Positions 9,164-17,298 of a stretch of 64,000 nt of DNA are shown piece by piece. The stretch covers positions 1-64,000 of the forward strand of contig CAKSAN010000001.1 in NCBI GenBank assembly GCA_934436435.1, read 5' to 3'. Position numbers and translations under genes: made by a program. Under the pieces are notes generated by a model. It was not told the origin of the DNA. It did not search any database and was given only the letters and a program-made list of their open reading frames with translations. Origin of the DNA: an uncultured Acetatifactor sp. GTDB lineage: Bacteria; Bacillota; Clostridia; Lachnospirales; Lachnospiraceae. Position 1 is the first letter of the stretch. Every line of letters starts with the position of its first letter.

Positions 9164-9213
9164 GACAGACATCCTCGGAAGGGCGTTGCATCCGCCGTGG
9201 GCGTTCTGCGTTT
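9164..9213 (+). repeat. Dispersed 50-nt repeat, copy A
   Basis: 43 of 50 positions are identical, in the same orientation and without gaps, to 37962-38011. The shared core includes ACATCCTCGGAAGG and GTGGGCGTTCTGC. Both copies lie 20-40 bases before a tandem hairpin array. Bases 9091-9163 hold only short G+C-rich repeats and a CTGC/GCAG hairpin; no gene is seen. Confidence 0.75.
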
Positions 9214-9253
9214 CAAGGTTCTTAAGTTTATATTCCTTTTAACTTTTCATGAT

Positions 9254-9545
9254 ATGGGTATCAGAGACAGAATAAGCCGCTGATACCCATTCTTTTTCTC
9301 AAGCGTGGGTGTTAGAGACAAAATAAGCCGTTGATACCCATTCTTTTTCTCAAGCGTGGGTATCAGAGACAGAATAAGCCGCTGATACCCATCCGATTTC
9401 TCAAGCGTGGGTATCAGAGACAGAATAAGCCTCAGATACCCATCCGCTTTCCCGAGCGTGGGTATCAGAGACAAAACGAGCTTCAGATACCCATTCGGTT
9501 TCCCAAGCGCGGGTATCAGAGTCAGAACAAGCCTCTGATACCCAT
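9254..9545 (+). repeat. Six-unit 51-bp tandem hairpin array
   Basis: Units begin at 9255, 9306, 9357, 9408, 9459 and 9510, a spacing of exactly 51 bases. Each is a near-perfect hairpin, TGGGTATCAG ... CTGATACCCA, with a loop close to AGACAGAATAAGCC, joined by a linker ending in CAAGCG. Unit 2 has GTGTTAG facing TTGATAC, so changes keep pairing through G-U pairs. Some hairpins are followed by TTCTTTTT. The period being a multiple of three opens long false reading frames on both strands. Confidence 0.85.
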
Positions 9546-9674
9546 TAATCACTTACATTATGAATATATGGAGCCATTTATTTTTCTAACTCTTGATTTA
9601 CATGTCTTGTGCAACTATTCATATTATAAAATTCTGACAGCTTATAAAAATATGAAATAATTAACAATATTTAC

Positions 9675-9703
9675 TTGTAATAACAACATATATTTAGTAA
9701 AAT
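9675..9703 (+). promoter_or_regulatory. Probable promoter of the EF-G-like gene
   Basis: TTGTAA (9675-9680) and TAAAAT (9698-9703) with a 17-base spacer in an A+T-rich stretch, about 75 bases before the start codon. Confidence 0.55.
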
Positions 9704-9778
9704 ACACGTAAGGGGTTAAAAATCCAATCCAACGGCTGGACAAAATACCCAAAACGCAGAATAAATGGAGGATGGGAT

Positions 9779-11872
9779 ATGAATATTTACACAACTGACA
9801 AGATCCGTAACGTAGTATTACTGGGCCATGGCGGCAGTGGCAAGACCAGTCTTGCAGAAGCCTTTGCTTATCTGTCCGGTATCACCTCCCGTATGGGCAA
9901 GGTAGATGACGGCAATACCCTGAGCGATTACAGTAAAGAAGAACAGAAACGTCATTTCTCTATCAGTACCTCCGTGATCCCCATTGAGTGGGAAGGATAC
10001 AAGATCAATATTATTGATACCCCGGGTTATTTCGATTTCGTGGGAGAAGTGGAAGAGGCGGTCAGCGCCGCAGGAGCGGCCATCATCGTAGTCAACGGCA
10101 AGTCCGGTATTGAAGTCGGCACCCAGAAGGCATGGGAGCTTTGTGAAAAATACAAGCTGCCCCGTTTCATCTATGTCTCCAACATGGACGTGGATAACGC
10201 TTCCTTCCGTCAGGTGGTGGAAGATATGACCAATCTGTACGGCAAGAAGATGGCACCGTTCCATCTGCCGATCCGTGAGAACGAGAAATTTGTAGGATAC
10301 ATCAATGTCATCACCGAGAGCGGTAACCGCTGGGAAGGTAAGGAAGTCGTTCCCTGTGAGGTACCGGATTACAGCCAGGCCAACTTACAGATCTGCCGTG
10401 ACACCCTGATGGAAGCCGTAGCCGAGACCAGTGAAGAATTCATGGAGCGGTATTTCGGCGGAGAGACCTTCTCAGAGGCAGAGATCCGTGCGGCACTCCG
10501 TACCAATGTCTGTGACGGCAGCATCGTTCCCATGACCATGGGTTCCAACATTCTGTGTCAGGGTATGTACACTCTGCTGGATGATATTATCAAATACATG
10601 CCCAGTCCCGAGAACAGAGAAGTAGCGGGTATCAATTTAAAGACCAATGAGATCTACCATGCAGACTATGATTTCGCCAAGGCAAAATCCGCATACATCT
10701 GGAAGACTATCGTGGATCCTTTCATCGGAAAATATTCCCTGATCAAGGTAAATTCCGGTGTATTGAAGACCGACGATCTGCTGTACAACATAGACCGTGA
10801 CATTGAGGAAAAGATCGGCAAGATCTATGTGCTTCAGGGCAACAAGCCCATTGAAGTCAGCGAACTGCATGCCGGAGACATCGGAGCACTGGCGAAGCTG
10901 ACCGCAGCGAGAACCGGCAACAGCCTCTCGACCAAGACTACGACCATCAAATACGGCAAGTTTGATATTTCCACTCCTTATACCTACATGCGGTATAAGC
11001 CGAAGAACAAGGCAGATGTAGATAAGATCTCTCAGGCATTGCAGAAGATGACCCATGAGGATCTGACCATCCGGGTAGTGAACGATGCGGAGAACCGCCA
11101 GACCTTACTCTACGGCATGGGTGACCAGCATCTGGATATCGTGGTCAGCAGACTGTTAAATGAATACAAAGTAGAGATCGAGCTGTCCAAGCCGAAGATC
11201 GCATACAAAGAGACCATCAAGAAACAGTCCGACGTAGAATACAAGTATAAAAAACAGTCCGGCGGACACGGCCAGTACGGTCATGTAAAAATGCGTTTCT
11301 CACCTTCCGGTGATCTGACGAAGCCCTATGAGTTTGCAACAGAAGTCGTAGGCGGTGCCGTACCGAAGAACTTCTTCCCTGCGGTGGAAAAGGGTATTCA
11401 GGAATCCGTAGGCAGAGGACCTCTGGCTGCTTACCCGGTAGTCGGTGTCAAGGCGGTATTGTACGATGGTTCCTATCATCCGGTAGATTCCTCGGAGATG
11501 GCATTCAAGACCGCAGCCATTCAGGCTTTCAAGAAAGGTGTGATGGAAGCAGACCCCGTTCTGTTAGAGCCCATCATGTCCTTAAAGGTGACCGTGCCGG
11601 ATGCCTATACCGGTGATATCATGGGAGATCTGAACAAGAGAAGAGGCCGTGTACTGGGCATGACACCCATGAGCGGCGGCAAGCAGATCATCGAAGCGGA
11701 TATTCCCATGAGCGGATTGTTCGGCTACTGCACGGATCTGCGCTCCATGACCGGAGGCAGAGGCGATTATTCCTATGAATTTGCCCGCTACGAGCAGACA
11801 CCTTCCGATGTACAGGAGAAGGAAGTGGCAGCCAGAGCGGCGAAGGTTGCAGAGAACAACGCAGAAGATTAA
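9779..11872 (+). CDS. EF-G-like translational GTPase (EF-G2 type)
   Basis: Translation-factor GTPase of the elongation factor G family, 697 residues. Visible elements: P-loop GHGGSGKT at 16-23, G3 DTPGY near 81, a G4 site reading SNMDVD instead of the usual NKxD, domain II-III, then the domain IV/V segments (GGHGQYGHVKMRFSP, YPVVGVKAVLYDGSYHPVDSSEMAF, LEPIMSLKVTVPD..TGDIMGDLNKRRGRVLGM). The divergent G1 (GHGGSGKT rather than AHIDAGKT) and absence of neighbouring ribosomal genes mark it as the second, non-essential EF-G-like paralogue rather than housekeeping FusA. Its precise step is unknown. GGAGG precedes the ATG at 9779, and a strong terminator follows. Confidence 0.88.
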   Translation: MNIYTTDKIRNVVLLGHGGSGKTSLAEAFAYLSGITSRMGKVDDGNTLSDYSKEEQKRHFSISTSVIPIEWEGYKINIIDTPGYFDFVGEVEEAVSAAGAAIIVVNGKSGIEVGTQKAWELCEKYKLPRFIYVSNMDVDNASFRQVVEDMTNLYGKKMAPFHLPIRENEKFVGYINVITESGNRWEGKEVVPCEVPDYSQANLQICRDTLMEAVAETSEEFMERYFGGETFSEAEIRAALRTNVCDGSIVPMTMGSNILCQGMYTLLDDIIKYMPSPENREVAGINLKTNEIYHADYDFAKAKSAYIWKTIVDPFIGKYSLIKVNSGVLKTDDLLYNIDRDIEEKIGKIYVLQGNKPIEVSELHAGDIGALAKLTAARTGNSLSTKTTTIKYGKFDISTPYTYMRYKPKNKADVDKISQALQKMTHEDLTIRVVNDAENRQTLLYGMGDQHLDIVVSRLLNEYKVEIELSKPKIAYKETIKKQSDVEYKYKKQSGGHGQYGHVKMRFSPSGDLTKPYEFATEVVGGAVPKNFFPAVEKGIQESVGRGPLAAYPVVGVKAVLYDGSYHPVDSSEMAFKTAAIQAFKKGVMEADPVLLEPIMSLKVTVPDAYTGDIMGDLNKRRGRVLGMTPMSGGKQIIEADIPMSGLFGYCTDLRSMTGGRGDYSYEFARYEQTPSDVQEKEVAARAAKVAENNAED

Positions 11873-11890
11873 AGGTAACAGAGAAGGTAC

Positions 11891-11926
11891 AAAAAGAGAC
11901 CGGTGGATATGCCGGTCTCTTTTTGG
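11891..11926 (+). terminator. Rho-independent terminator after the EF-G-like gene
   Basis: AAAAAGAGACCGG (11891-11903) pairs perfectly with CCGGTCTCTTTTT (11912-11924) around an eight-base loop; the T tract is part of the descending arm. Nothing recognisable was found between 11930 and 12122. Confidence 0.88.
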
Positions 11927-12122
11927 GTATACGATGAGTCGGGTACAGATAGGTATTGTACAGTAAGATCATCGATACCGCTGCATCAGATTGATCAGTA
12001 ATGTGATCCATGCCAACATGATTCATCACCTCTCGTATATAGGATATGTTACGGAAATGCAAACTATTCAAAAGCCGTATCCGCAAAATAAGTAAAAAAC
12101 CATGCGGATAGCCCCGCAGTCC

Positions 12123-12151
12123 TTGACAGTATCGGTAAAACACGATAAAAT
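12123..12151 (+). promoter_or_regulatory. leuS promoter
   Basis: Consensus TTGACA (12123-12128), 17-base spacer, TAAAAT (12146-12151). The leader is only about 70 nt and lacks T-box motifs, so leuS does not appear to be tRNA-regulated here. Confidence 0.75.
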
Positions 12152-12226
12152 AATCGGTAGTTTTTTAACGACTTGAGAACAGAAAATTTAAATAGAAAGC
12201 TTCTCATAGTTTAGGAGGAAATAATT

Positions 12227-14638
12227 ATGGCAGTACCTTACAATCACAGAGAGGTAGAGAAAAAATGGCAGACTGTCTGGGATGACGAAAAAGCATTCAA
12301 GACTTCCGACGATTTCTCCAAGCCCAAATATTACGCACTGGTAGAGTTCCCGTATCCTTCGGGACAGGGATTGCACGTAGGTCATCCGAGACCTTATACC
12401 GCACTGGATATCGTGGCACGTAAGCGCAGAATGCAGGGCTACAACGTGCTGTATCCCATGGGATGGGATGCATTCGGTCTCCCTACCGAGAACTACGCAA
12501 TCAAAAACCATATCCATCCGAAGATCGTAACCAAGAACAACGTGGCAAGATTCAAGAATCAGCTGCATTCCTTAGGTTATTCCTTCGACTGGGACAGAGA
12601 GATCAACACCACGGATCCCGAGTACTATCACTGGACCCAGTGGATCTTCTTAAAGTTGTTCAAGGCAGGACTGGCTTACAAGACAGAGATGCCCATCAAC
12701 TGGTGTACCTCCTGTAAAGTAGGTCTGGCAAATGAGGAAGTAGTCAACGGTGTCTGCGAGCGCTGCGGTTCTGAAGTTATCCGTAAGGTCAAGAGCCAGT
12801 GGATGTTGAAGATCACCGAATATGCAGACAAACTGATCCAGGGACTGGATACCGTAGATTATATCGAGCGTGTCAAAGTCTCCCAGAAGAACTGGATCGG
12901 TAAGTCCCAGGGGGCGGAAGTGGATTTCACCCTGACCGGCAAGGACGAGAAGCTGCGTATTTACACCACCAGACCGGATACCCTGTTCGGTGTTACCTAC
13001 ATGGTAGTATCTCCGGAGCATCCTGTTCTGGATAAATATAAGGACGAGATCAAGAACTGGGATGACATCGTGGCATATCGTGAGATGGCTGCGAAGAAGT
13101 CTGACTTCGAGCGTACCGAGCTGGCCAAGGATAAGACCGGTGTCTGCATTCAGGGCCTGACCGCTACCAATCCCGTCAACGGCAAGGAGATCCCCGTATG
13201 GGTATCCGACTATGTACTGATGACCTACGGTACCGGCGCTATCATGGCAGTACCTGCCCACGATGAGAGAGACTGGGAGTTCGCGAAGAAGTTCAACATG
13301 CCTATCATCGAAGTTGTAGCCGGAAGCCCTGTCAGCGTAGAAGAAGCCGTATATACCGATGTGGCTGACGGCACTCTGGTCAATTCCGATTTCCTCAACG
13401 GTCTGTCTGTGGCAGAAGCCAAAGAGAAGATCATGAACTATCTGGAAGAGAAGGGCATCGGTAACCGCAAGACCAATTATAAATTAAGAGACTGGGTATT
13501 CTCCAGACAGCGTTACTGGGGAGAGCCGATCCCTATCGTACACTGCGACAAGTGTGGCTATGTTCCCATTGACGAGAGTGAGCTGCCCTTACAGTTACCC
13601 GAGGTAGAGAGCTATATGCCTACCGATACCGGAGAATCACCTCTGGCTGCCATGACCGACTGGGTAAATACCACTTGTCCCTGCTGTGGTGGTCCTGCCA
13701 AGAGAGAGACCGATACCATGCCTCAGTGGGCAGGTTCTTCCTGGTATTATCTGCGTTATACCGATCCTCACAATGACAAAGCTCTGGCAAGTCCCGAAGC
13801 ATTGAAGTACTGGCTGCCGGTTGACTGGTACAACGGCGGTATGGAGCATACCACACTGCATTTGCTGTACTCCCGTTTCTGGCATAAGTTCCTGTATGAT
13901 CAGGGCGTAGTACCTACTCCGGAACCTTACCAGAAGAGAACCAGTCACGGTATGATCCTGGGCTCCAACGGTGAGAAGATGTCCAAGTCCCGCGGCAACG
14001 TGGTAAATCCGGATGATATCGTACAGGATTACGGTGCAGATACCTTGCGTACCTATGAAATGTTCATCGGTGCCTTCGATCTGAGCGCTTCCTGGAGTGA
14101 GGAAGGCGTAAAGGGCTGCCGCAGATTCCTTGAGAGAGTATGGAAGTTACAGGATATATTGACCTCCGAGGAAGGCTACAGCGCAGACTTGGTGACCAAG
14201 ATGCACCAGACCATCAAGAAGGTCAGCAGCGATTTCGAGAACCTGAAATACAACACCGCCATCGCGGCTATGATGTCCCTGATCAACGAATTCTACAAGA
14301 AGAATTCCATTACCAGAGGCGAATATAAGACACTGCTTACTTTGCTGAACCCCGTAGCTCCTCATATCACCGAGGAACTGTGGCAGACGGCCGGATTCGA
14401 AGGCAGGCTGTATCAGGCAGCATGGCCCGAGTACGAGGAAGAGAAGACCGTGGAGAGCGTAGTGGAGATCGGTGTTCAGGTCAACGGCAAGATGCGTGTG
14501 ACCATCAACGTTTCCAAGGACGAGACCAAGGAAAATGTGATTGCCATGGCAAAAGAAGCTCTGGGCGACAAGCTGACCGGCAATATTGTAAAAGAGATTT
14601 ATGTTCCCGGCCGAATTGTCAACATCGTAGCGAAATAG
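12227..14638 (+). CDS. leuS: Leucyl-tRNA synthetase
   Basis: Class I synthetase charging tRNA-Leu; 803 residues, normal for the bacterial short form. The HIGH-type motif is HVGH at residues 50-53 inside [16 protein letters not shown], and KMSKS lies near residue 584 ([10 protein letters not shown]). Zinc-finger cysteines ([19 protein letters not shown], about 163-183) and the CP1 editing domain ([14 protein letters not shown], and [14 protein letters not shown]) are present, followed by the anticodon-binding region and a C-terminal domain. ATG 12227 follows TTAGGAGGAAATAATT. It is monocistronic, with its own promoter and terminator. Confidence 0.97.
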   Translation: MAVPYNHREVEKKWQTVWDDEKAFKTSDDFSKPKYYALVEFPYPSGQGLHVGHPRPYTALDIVARKRRMQGYNVLYPMGWDAFGLPTENYAIKNHIHPKIVTKNNVARFKNQLHSLGYSFDWDREINTTDPEYYHWTQWIFLKLFKAGLAYKTEMPINWCTSCKVGLANEEVVNGVCERCGSEVIRKVKSQWMLKITEYADKLIQGLDTVDYIERVKVSQKNWIGKSQGAEVDFTLTGKDEKLRIYTTRPDTLFGVTYMVVSPEHPVLDKYKDEIKNWDDIVAYREMAAKKSDFERTELAKDKTGVCIQGLTATNPVNGKEIPVWVSDYVLMTYGTGAIMAVPAHDERDWEFAKKFNMPIIEVVAGSPVSVEEAVYTDVADGTLVNSDFLNGLSVAEAKEKIMNYLEEKGIGNRKTNYKLRDWVFSRQRYWGEPIPIVHCDKCGYVPIDESELPLQLPEVESYMPTDTGESPLAAMTDWVNTTCPCCGGPAKRETDTMPQWAGSSWYYLRYTDPHNDKALASPEALKYWLPVDWYNGGMEHTTLHLLYSRFWHKFLYDQGVVPTPEPYQKRTSHGMILGSNGEKMSKSRGNVVNPDDIVQDYGADTLRTYEMFIGAFDLSASWSEEGVKGCRRFLERVWKLQDILTSEEGYSADLVTKMHQTIKKVSSDFENLKYNTAIAAMMSLINEFYKKNSITRGEYKTLLTLLNPVAPHITEELWQTAGFEGRLYQAAWPEYEEEKTVESVVEIGVQVNGKMRVTINVSKDETKENVIAMAKEALGDKLTGNIVKEIYVPGRIVNIVAK

Positions 14639-14672
14639 TTCAGCCATGGACAAATAAGTGAATCAAAAGTAT

Positions 14673-14719
14673 AAAAAATAACTCCTGACAGACCTTAAGC
14701 CTGTCGGGAGTTATTTTTT
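14673..14719. terminator. Bidirectional terminator between leuS and the minus-strand pair
   Basis: A 19-bp stem with a single mismatch: AAAAAATAACTCCTGACAG (14673-14691) against CTGTCGGGAGTTATTTTTT (14701-14719). A/T tracts on both sides let it end leuS on the plus strand and the 100-residue gene on the minus strand, whose last codons lie inside it. Confidence 0.88.
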
Positions 14720-14997
14720 TGCGATCTGGTTTTTTCCAGAATGTTTTCGATCTGGCGAAGTTCCGATTCCGTACTGTATTTTTTTATGGCTGTGATGGTC
14801 GCCTGCATTTCCTGGGGCGTAAAAGTCAGGTGCTCCTGTTTGGCCCTGCGCATGGCAGGCATAAGAAGTGCCATCATTTCTTTTTGATTCTTGCCGTGTC
14901 CCTGGGCAAAAAGACTGGAGAGAAAGTCCAGTTTTTCTCTGGGGATGTCCTTCACAAGATCATCCTGCATCCAGAGGGGAGTCTGGGAATAATCCAT
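14695..14997 (-). CDS. Hypothetical protein, second gene of a minus-strand pair
   Basis: 100 residues, no signal peptide or membrane segment, predicted mostly helical and rich in Met, Gln and charged residues (KNQKEMMALLMPAMRRAKQEH; basic C-terminus KTRSQKNNSRQA). I do not recognise the family. The start at 14997 is well supported by AGGAGG seven bases upstream. It overlaps the preceding gene by 38 bases, so the two are translated together and probably work together; codon use matches the core genes around it. Its 3' end is inside the shared terminator. Confidence 0.7.
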   Translation of the reverse strand: MDYSQTPLWMQDDLVKDIPREKLDFLSSLFAQGHGKNQKEMMALLMPAMRRAKQEHLTFTPQEMQATITAIKKYSTESELRQIENILEKTRSQKNNSRQA

Positions 14998-15451
14998 TTT
15001 GCTGACCTCCTGATTCGCTTTTGGTCTGACTGAAAAGGCCGGACAACATAGAAGGATCCATACCGGAGAGATCAGAGAATCCTTCCGGGAACAATTCCTG
15101 CATGGTCTGTACCATTTCCATCATTTCCTGAAAATTATGAATATTGTCCATCATCTGTGTGATCTGCTGCAGAGATGCTTTCTGCTTTTCATCGCATAAG
15201 GGCATGAGATCACTGCACAACTCACCGGCGATATTTTCCTTTGCGGAAGGCAGGGCGGTGCACAGAGAAGTCTCGGGGTGCCTGCGAAAAAGTGCCAGCG
15301 TATATTGCAATTCCGACAATTTTATGTAGACAGCAAGTCCTTTCAGCAGCCGGGGATCCATATAATATGCCAGTATTTTCAGAATCTGAATGCGGTTTGA
15401 AGTGAATAATGTGTCAAAGGCAGCCGCCTTGTCGATCCTCTTATCATCCAT
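14960..15451 (-). CDS. Hypothetical helical protein, first gene of a minus-strand pair
   Basis: 163 residues, soluble, largely alpha-helical, with a Met-rich middle (ITQMMDNIHNFQEMMEMVQTMQELFPEG) and a flexible Ser/Gly/Gln-rich end. No recognised domain. The N-terminal part (DTLFTSNRIQILKILAYYMDPRLLKGLAVYIKLSELQYTLALF) could pack as a helical bundle. AGGAAGG lies about eight bases before the ATG at 15451. The Met-rich helices and coupled partner downstream suggest a small protein-binding complex, but this is only inference. Confidence 0.7.
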   Translation of the reverse strand: MDDKRIDKAAAFDTLFTSNRIQILKILAYYMDPRLLKGLAVYIKLSELQYTLALFRRHPETSLCTALPSAKENIAGELCSDLMPLCDEKQKASLQQITQMMDNIHNFQEMMEMVQTMQELFPEGFSDLSGMDPSMLSGLFSQTKSESGGQQNGLFPDSPLDAG

Positions 15452-15490
15452 GTACCGATACCTTCCTGCAAAAGAGTTACTAGTATTTTA

Positions 15491-15568
15491 TGAGAGTGGC
15501 AAGATGCTTATGCCGATCAGTCCTTCGGGGTACGGAAAATTCCGTACCCCGGGATGATCGTGCTCTCA
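15491..15568. repeat. Nested 78-nt palindrome
   Basis: Three nested pairings share one centre: TGAGAG/CTCTCA (15491-15496, 15563-15568), CGATCA/TGATCG (15514-15519, 15555-15560), and CGGGGTACGGAA/TTCCGTACCCCG (15526-15537, 15540-15551). It lies between the Cys-rich gene and the 163-residue gene on the minus strand. No clear T tract follows, so it may be a terminator, a processing site or a leader structure. Confidence 0.6.
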
Positions 15569-15605
15569 TGGCTCAGGGAATCCCGGGCCTGGAAGTGTGT
15601 GAGAG

Positions 15606-15869
15606 TTAGCAGCCGCAACCGTTGTTGTTACCGCAGCTACCGCCACAGAAGCAGGACAGAAGCAGGATCCAGATCAGCCATTCACAGGAATCATTTCCGC
15701 CGCAGCCGTTGTTGTTCAGCAGTCCACAACCGTTGTTGTTACCGCAGCCACCGCCGCAGAACAGTAACAGGATGATCCAGATGCAGCTGTTGCCGAAGAT
15801 ACCGTTACCACAGTTGTTATTGCCGCAGGAATTATTGCAGCCGCAGTTTGTAGCAGTTAAGTCACTCAT
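15606..15869 (-). CDS. Cys/Gly/Asn-rich small protein (chorion-class high-cysteine type)
   Basis: 87 residues made of two similar halves: a Cys/Gly/Asn-rich patch (NCGCNNSCGNNNCGNG; CGGGCGNNNGCG) followed by a hydrophobic helix (CIWIILLLFC; WLIWILLLSCFCGG). It resembles the small proteins that databases name 'chorion class high-cysteine HCB protein 13' in Clostridia, whose role is unknown. The many cysteines suggest cross-linking; an exterior spore layer is a guess supported by the promoter. I set the start at 15869: GGAGG (15878-15882) lies eight bases before this ATG, whereas the upstream GTG at 15884 overlaps it. The promoter reads as a mother-cell sigma type. Confidence 0.75.
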   Translation of the reverse strand: MSDLTATNCGCNNSCGNNNCGNGIFGNSCIWIILLLFCGGGCGNNNGCGLLNNNGCGGNDSCEWLIWILLLSCFCGGSCGNNNGCGC

Positions 15870-15900
15870 TTTTAGTGCCTCCACATTTTATTTATGCTCT

Positions 15901-15928
15901 ATTGTATGCGGGGGAGCCTGTCAATGTT
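15901..15928 (-). promoter_or_regulatory. Possible sigma-E/sigma-K type sporulation promoter
   Basis: On the minus strand CATACAAT (plus 15901-15908) is an exact sigma-E -10 and also fits sigma-K CATAnnnTA; 14 bases upstream an ACATT element could serve as the -35. Predicted start about 15894, giving a 25-nt leader with the GGAGG of the Cys-rich gene. Confidence 0.5.
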
Positions 15929-15940
15929 TCCGGAAAAGAC

Positions 15941-15968
15941 TTGCAATAATTTTCGGATATAGTAAAAT
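15941..15968 (+). promoter_or_regulatory. Probable promoter of the sortase/LRR operon
   Basis: TTGCAA (15941-15946), 16-base spacer, TAAAAT (15963-15968), about 60 bases before the sortase start. It diverges from the Cys-rich gene promoter. Confidence 0.5.
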
Positions 15969-16032
15969 ATAAGTATCTATGCAGACAGGCATCAGATATT
16001 TAAAACAGATTTTACATATTAAGGATAGATAG

Positions 16033-17295
16033 ATGACGCAGAAGATATATGTGGTGGAAGGGCGGCAGTTTGGCACGGAAGCAGATTACCGGAACGCGTT
16101 AAAGGATCAACAGGTGATCGAAAATCTCCGGGTACAGACGCGGAAGATGAGCCTGGCGGACCGGAAGAAACTGCTGGAAGTGCTTCGCAGCGGCAAGTGC
16201 AGATTCCATAGTATTCTGGGACAGGATTACATGGAAGAGCTGGAAGAGGAGATCCGCAGCCGGGAAGGAACGGCACAGGAAGCCGCAGTGAAGAAGCCCC
16301 AGAGAAAAGAAGAGACTTCGAAAGTTCCCAAGAAAAAGGAGACCCCAAGGGAAAAGAAAAAAGAGGTTCCGAAGAAAAAAGAAATTTCCAAAAAGAAAGA
16401 AACCGTAAAAAAGAAGGCCCCGGGGAAAAAGAAAAGTACACAAACGCAGTTCGACGAAGTGGAGCTGGACAAGATCGTTAAGGCAGAATTAAAAAAGCAG
16501 GAAAAACGAAGAAAACTTCTCGTTCTGTGTTGCAGCATGGCAGCAATCCTGTGCCTGGGGTATTTTGTAATGTATTCCTGGTATAATTACCGGACGGCGG
16601 ATAATTATAAACAGCTGAGCGCACTGAAAGATAGGGAACCGATTTCCGGACAGGAGCAGTCTCCGGTGATCCATTATACGGTGGATGAGGGGCAGAGCAC
16701 ACCGCCTCCGGTACTGGATGAATATAAAAATTTATTAAATAAGAACAAAAGACTAATCGGATGGGTAAAAATTGACGATACTAATATAGATTACCCTGTA
16801 ATGCAGACAACGGATAATGAATATTATCTGGACCACAATCTGAATCAGGAGTATGATAAGAACGGATCCATTTTTATGGACAAGGACTGTGATGTACTCA
16901 AGCCCAGCACGAACTTCATTTTATATGGACACCATATGAAGAGCGGGCAGATGTTCGGAAGCTTATCTTTATACAGCGACCAGAGTTACTATGAGAAACA
17001 TCCCTACATACAGTTCGACACCATCTATGAAAAAGGCCTGTATGAGATCATGTATGTATTCCGGTCTCGGGTATACAGCGAAGATGAAATTGTATTCAAA
17101 TACTATCAGTTTATAGACGCCCAGAGCGAGCAGGAATTTGACTCTTATATGAATGACATGGAGGGGATGTCATTATATGACACGGGAGTTACGGCTTCGT
17201 TCGGTGACCAGCTCTTAACACTGTCTACCTGTGATTATCAGGAAAAAAACGGCAGATTTGTGGTGGTTGCAAAAAAGGTGACGACAAAGGAGTAA
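16033..17295 (+). CDS. srtB: Class B sortase with long N-terminal cytoplasmic extension
   Basis: Membrane transpeptidase that cleaves a C-terminal sorting signal and joins the protein to peptidoglycan. 420 residues: an unusual cytoplasmic N-terminus (about 1-155) that ends in a Lys/Glu-rich repetitive stretch (units such as VPKKKE, ISKKKE), a single membrane helix (about 158-178), then the sortase domain. Class B features: LIGWVKIDDTNIDYPVMQ, catalytic His in LYGHHM (about residue 298), catalytic Cys in LSTCDY (about 399), and Arg in GRFVVVA (about 408). Ordinary SrtB proteins are about 250 residues, so the extension is extra. It is followed three bases later by a protein with a PKTG sorting signal, its likely substrate. 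Confidence 0.92.
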   Translation: MTQKIYVVEGRQFGTEADYRNALKDQQVIENLRVQTRKMSLADRKKLLEVLRSGKCRFHSILGQDYMEELEEEIRSREGTAQEAAVKKPQRKEETSKVPKKKETPREKKKEVPKKKEISKKKETVKKKAPGKKKSTQTQFDEVELDKIVKAELKKQEKRRKLLVLCCSMAAILCLGYFVMYSWYNYRTADNYKQLSALKDREPISGQEQSPVIHYTVDEGQSTPPPVLDEYKNLLNKNKRLIGWVKIDDTNIDYPVMQTTDNEYYLDHNLNQEYDKNGSIFMDKDCDVLKPSTNFILYGHHMKSGQMFGSLSLYSDQSYYEKHPYIQFDTIYEKGLYEIMYVFRSRVYSEDEIVFKYYQFIDAQSEQEFDSYMNDMEGMSLYDTGVTASFGDQLLTLSTCDYQEKNGRFVVVAKKVTTKE

Positions 17296-17298
17296 AGG

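Noticed and set aside
9254..9545. CRISPR array
   Set aside because: Whole 51-base units repeat, with no unique spacers, and no cas gene is in the window.
9247..9660. Long open frames on both strands (101 and 109 codons) with a 17-residue repeat
   Set aside because: They follow from the 51-bp period being divisible by three; both strands are open equally, there is no ribosome site, and the DNA conserves hairpin pairing instead.
11927..12226. T-box or other riboswitch before leuS
   Set aside because: No AGGGTGG-type T-box sequence or specifier loop seen; the consensus promoter leaves only a short leader.
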